This document shows positions 3,349 through 6,057 of a DNA stretch of 6,057 nt, one piece after another. Below the pieces are notes generated by a model. The model saw nothing but the letters and a program-made list of their open reading frames with translations. It did no database searches and had not been told where the DNA came from. How positions within the stretch are numbered: the stretch's first letter is position 1; every line of letters begins with the position of its first letter. The translations under genes were made by a program, and so were the position numbers. Location of the stretch: contig CAYGKP010000153.1 of the NCBI GenBank assembly GCA_964350605.1, positions 1 through 6,057 on the forward strand. Direction: 5' to 3'. This DNA comes from CAYGKP01 sp964350605. Its GTDB lineage: Bacteria > Bacteroidota > Bacteroidia > Cytophagales > JAAEPT01.

Positions 3349-5733
3349 ATGCGGGCCCGATACCTTTTCTTGTTGCTCCTGTGGGGCATGCCACTGTTGG
3401 CGATGGCGCAGGCGACGCTGAAGGGCCAGTTGCTCGACGAGCGCGGCGAACCGGTGTATGGCGTGGTGGTCAGCGAGGTGGGGACAAGCAACGCCGTTTC
3501 CACCGATGTAAACGGGCGGTTTTCGATTTCCTTGCCCTCGGATCGGCCCGTGACGGTCAAGTGGGAGGCCAGTTACATTGAGACGCAAACACAGGCATTC
3601 ACCCTTTCCGCTGGCGAGGTGCGCGAAGTGGCGCTTGTCGCCCAGCCCAACCCCGATTTTTTGGAGGAAGTCGAGATCATCGAAACCCGGCCCGACCCCA
3701 CGCGCGGCGAGGCGGGGATGATCGAAATCGACCCGACTTTGCCCCAGACCATTCCCTCGGCCTTCGGCGACTTCAATACGATTCTGTTCACACTGCCAGG
3801 TGTCCAGTCGGCTTCGGAGTTGTCGGGCCAGTACGCGGTGCGGGGCGGGAATTACGACGAGAACCTGATCTACGTCAATGACTTGCCGGTGTACAAGCCC
3901 TTCCTCAGCCGCACGGGCGAGCAGGAGGGCCTTAGTTTTGTGAACCCTTCAATGGTCTCGCAGGTGAAGTTCTCGGCCGGTGGCTGGCAACCAAGGTATG
4001 GCGATAAGCTCTCTTCGGTCCTCGCGGTTGATTACTTGCGCCCCGAAGCGTTCCTGGCCAAGGGAAATGCTTCGCTCCTGGGTGGCGGCCTAACGGTGGG
4101 GTCGGAGAGTAAGAACGAGAAGTTTACTTACCTAGTGGGCCTGCGTCACAACCGAGCGACGTATCTGCTGAACACCCTGCAGACCCAGGGGGAGTACCGC
4201 CCGACCTTCTGGGATTTTCAGTCCTATCTGACCTATCGCTTCTCGGATACCTCGGACGCAATGCCTGATCGTACTGAGTTGGCCTTGCTCACCACCTATG
4301 CGCGCAACCGCTATTCGCTCGAACCAACCAGCCGCGAGACGACCTTCGGCACCTTCGACAACGTTCTGAGGTTGAACGTAGCCTTCGAAGGGAACGAACT
4401 GGCCCAGTACGATACCTACCAAAGCACCCTGAAACTGACCCATCGCTTTACCGAGGACCACAAGGGGAGTGTGTCGGTGCTTGGCGTGCGCTCGTTCGAG
4501 CGGGAGTTTCGCAACGTAGAGGCCTTTTATCGCCTCTGTGAATTGGACCCGACGGGGGGCGCGAACAACTGCCTTAACGACCGCGACCTGGGCTCGGAGT
4601 TCAATTACGCGCGCAACCGCTTGCAGGTGGATGTGATCGGTTCCACGTACCGCGGGCATTGGGACATCGACACCACCCACACCCTGGAGTACGGTGGCGA
4701 GGTGACCTACGAGACGGTCACCGACGTGTTGGGCGAATATTCGTTCACCGATTCCTCGGGCTTCACCACACCCCAATTCTCTCGCTTTCAGAACCACATC
4801 CTAAACACCACAAGAACAGCGGCTTATGTACAGCATCGTTGGGCGATTTCCGAGCAGTGGACGGCGACCTATGGCCTGCGCACCACGTACTGGACAGGCA
4901 ACGGCCAATGGCTGGTCAGTCCCCGGGTACAGCTGTCGTACAAGCCGCTTTCCAGCCAGCGCGACGTGGTCTATACCCTCGGGGCGGGGCACTACGCGCA
5001 GCCGCCGTTCTACCGCGAACTCCGCAACCGAGACGGCGTGCTGAACCCCAACGTAAAGGCCCAGCAGTCTGCCCACCTGATCCTGGGCCGCGACCAGCAG
5101 GTCGAGATTTGGGATCGCCCGTTTCGCTTCATTGCCGAGGGCTATGCCAAGTACCTCTGGGACGTGAACCCCTACGAGGTGACCGACGTGCGCATCCGCT
5201 ACTACGCGAACAACCTCGCGGAGGCCTTCGCGATGGGCGCGGACTTCCGCTTGTCGGGCGAGTTCATCGAGGGGGAGCCGAGTTGGTTTGGCCTGGGCAT
5301 CCTGACCACGCGCGAAGACATCGAAGGCGACGGGCGCAGTTGGATCCGCCGACCCAGCGACCAGCGGGTCACGTTCACGGCGTTGTATCAGGATTACTTT
5401 CCCGACGATCCGACTTGGAAAGTTGCCCTCACGCTCGTCTTCGGGACGGGGTTGCCGTTCGGCCCGCCGGGCTCCGAGGCGTTCCGTAGCGCCTTGCAAC
5501 AACCGACCTACCGCCGCGTGGACATTGCCTTTGCGAAGTTGCTGGCCAGCCCGGAGCTGTCGGGGAAATCGAAGACGCCGACCGTTTGGCTGCGGGCCGA
5601 GGTGCTCAACCTGCTCGGCGTGTCGAACACGATTTCCTACCTGTGGGTCCAAGACGTGGGTGGGACGCAGTACGCGGTGCCCAACCGCCTGAGCCAGCGG
5701 TTCGTGAATCTCAGGTTGAGTGTGGAGTTGTAG
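3349..5733 (+). CDS. TonB-dependent outer-membrane receptor
   Basis: This encodes 794 residues. ATG 3349 gives a clean signal peptide (MRARYLFLLLLWGMPLLAMA, cleavage near 20/21); an in-frame TTG at 3340 is less likely. Residues 22-100 are a carboxypeptidase-regulatory-like beta-sandwich (TLKGQLLDERGEPVYGVVVS, then TDVNGRFSISLP), typical of Bacteroidota receptors. LEEVEII (105-111) is the likely TonB box region. The plug domain, about 125-232, contains LPGVQSASELSGQYAVRGG, NYDENLIYVNDLPVYKP and the closing GGWQPRYGDKLSSVL. The rest is a beta-barrel with alternating strands, ending at a terminal strand FVNLRLSVEL. Such receptors take up large or scarce substrates (metal complexes, vitamins, oligosaccharides, peptides) using TonB-ExbBD energy. 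No SusD partner is visible and the substrate cannot be told from sequence. It follows rpe by 52 bases but a shared function is not evident. Confidence 0.95.
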   Translation: MRARYLFLLLLWGMPLLAMAQATLKGQLLDERGEPVYGVVVSEVGTSNAVSTDVNGRFSISLPSDRPVTVKWEASYIETQTQAFTLSAGEVREVALVAQPNPDFLEEVEIIETRPDPTRGEAGMIEIDPTLPQTIPSAFGDFNTILFTLPGVQSASELSGQYAVRGGNYDENLIYVNDLPVYKPFLSRTGEQEGLSFVNPSMVSQVKFSAGGWQPRYGDKLSSVLAVDYLRPEAFLAKGNASLLGGGLTVGSESKNEKFTYLVGLRHNRATYLLNTLQTQGEYRPTFWDFQSYLTYRFSDTSDAMPDRTELALLTTYARNRYSLEPTSRETTFGTFDNVLRLNVAFEGNELAQYDTYQSTLKLTHRFTEDHKGSVSVLGVRSFEREFRNVEAFYRLCELDPTGGANNCLNDRDLGSEFNYARNRLQVDVIGSTYRGHWDIDTTHTLEYGGEVTYETVTDVLGEYSFTDSSGFTTPQFSRFQNHILNTTRTAAYVQHRWAISEQWTATYGLRTTYWTGNGQWLVSPRVQLSYKPLSSQRDVVYTLGAGHYAQPPFYRELRNRDGVLNPNVKAQQSAHLILGRDQQVEIWDRPFRFIAEGYAKYLWDVNPYEVTDVRIRYYANNLAEAFAMGADFRLSGEFIEGEPSWFGLGILTTREDIEGDGRSWIRRPSDQRVTFTALYQDYFPDDPTWKVALTLVFGTGLPFGPPGSEAFRSALQQPTYRRVDIAFAKLLASPELSGKSKTPTVWLRAEVLNLLGVSNTISYLWVQDVGGTQYAVPNRLSQRFVNLRLSVEL

Positions 5734-5781
5734 GGTGGAAAGGAGGCGTTCCGCTTCTGCTGTGGTATACCCTGGTTCGGC

Positions 5782-5787
5782 GGGAGG
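5782..5787 (+). promoter_or_regulatory. Shine-Dalgarno site GGGAGG
   Basis: GGGAGG lies eight bases before ATG 5796. It fixes that start and is notable because no other gene in the window has a comparable site. A palindrome GGTATACC (5764-5771) lies just upstream and could be a -10-like element, but no -35 partner is evident. Confidence 0.6.
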
Positions 5788-5795
5788 TTTGAGGT

Positions 5796-6057
5796 ATGTC
5801 AGTAAAACTTACCTACGAGCAGAAACGGGCGATCCTGTTGACGCTCAAAAGCGTGCCTGTCCACCTAAGACCGTATGTGGGTTCAGTTCGGATCACCGAA
5901 ACAGGGAAGATTCAAGTCTTTGCCAAACCGGGCGTAGTGCTACCAGGGCAAAGGGGTAGTGAAGACTTCGTGGATCGTCTGGATGTCAAAGACGGTCAGC
6001 TTGTTCTTCGGGATGTCAACGCTATCGCCCCGGTGGGTGGGGGTTCGGGGGTAATGG
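5796..6057 (+). CDS. Hypothetical protein, 3' end missing
   Basis: An open frame of 87 codons runs off the end of the window with no stop. ATG 5796 is well supported: an in-frame TGA occurs two codons upstream and a GGGAGG Shine-Dalgarno site precedes it. The protein begins MSVKLTYEQKRAILLTLKSV, with a probable amphipathic helix at about 6-20. Beta-like stretches follow (YVGSVRITETGKIQVFAKPG; FVDRLDVKDGQLVLRDV), then a Gly-rich segment GGGSG near the edge. There is no signal peptide. Its codons use more A and T at third positions (gta, aaa, ctt, aga, cca) than the neighbouring receptor gene, which may indicate a different origin. I do not recognise the family and assign no function. It lies 62 bases after the receptor stop; no clear terminator separates them. 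Confidence 0.7.
   Translation, partial: MSVKLTYEQKRAILLTLKSVPVHLRPYVGSVRITETGKIQVFAKPGVVLPGQRGSEDFVDRLDVKDGQLVLRDVNAIAPVGGGSGVM

Noticed and set aside
4659..5652. Long overlapping frames within the receptor gene (+ strand 4659-5489, - strand 4801-5652)
   Set aside because: Rich in Arg, Pro and Gly as expected for off-frame reading of GC-rich coding DNA; the receptor frame is unmistakable across the whole stretch.
5720..5959. 79-codon + strand frame overlapping the receptor end and the edge gene
   Set aside because: It overlaps the better-supported frame starting at 5796, which has a Shine-Dalgarno site and stays open to the end of the window.
1..6057. tRNA, rRNA, CRISPR array, riboswitch, or complete insertion sequence
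   Set aside because: I looked for cloverleaf-like arms, regularly spaced direct repeats, and transposase motifs and saw none, although a covariance-model search would be more sensitive.

Overview
The window reads as a chromosomal segment of a fairly GC-rich member of the Bacteroidota. The evidence is a TonB-dependent outer-membrane receptor with the carboxypeptidase-like N-terminal domain typical of that phylum, two lipoproteins, an exact match to the Bacteroidota -7 promoter box (TAnnTTTG) upstream of rpe, and almost no Shine-Dalgarno sequences. A Saprospiria- or Cytophagia-like lineage is a guess from composition only. Every convincing gene is on the + strand.

Layout. 1-258 is the 3' end of a DUF1508 (YegP-type) gene. 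Its stop codon overlaps by one base the GTG start of a lipoprotein gene (258-887), and the likely YegP terminator lies inside that gene's signal-peptide codons. After a 129-base gap comes a second lipoprotein (1017-1655) that looks like a diverged relative of the first. It is followed by a strong intrinsic terminator and then a small gene (1732-2223) encoding a jelly-roll domain of a type I associate with phage structural proteins. 2224-2672 has no gene. It holds a possible terminator, a roughly 237-base element with inverted ends that are themselves hairpins, a long stem-loop, and a promoter-like site abutting rpe.

rpe (2673-3296, ribulose-phosphate 3-epimerase) keeps its catalytic residues but lacks about 11 residues between strands beta-7 and beta-8. 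Its stop codon lies in a 24-base palindrome. A TonB-dependent receptor (3349-5733) follows after 52 very GC-rich bases. At the right edge a new reading frame (5796 onward), preceded by a good Shine-Dalgarno sequence, runs off the end; I do not recognise its product.

How they work together. I see no single pathway. The receptor and both lipoproteins are cell-envelope proteins, rpe belongs to the pentose-phosphate pathway, and the jelly-roll gene looks like a solitary phage-type gene. The terminators suggest mostly short transcripts, apart from the overlapping DUF1508-lipoprotein pair. I found no clear undescribed multi-gene system. The points most worth checking are the rpe deletion, the inverted-repeat element with its neighbouring stem-loop, the terminator inside the lipoprotein gene, and the orphan phage-type protein.
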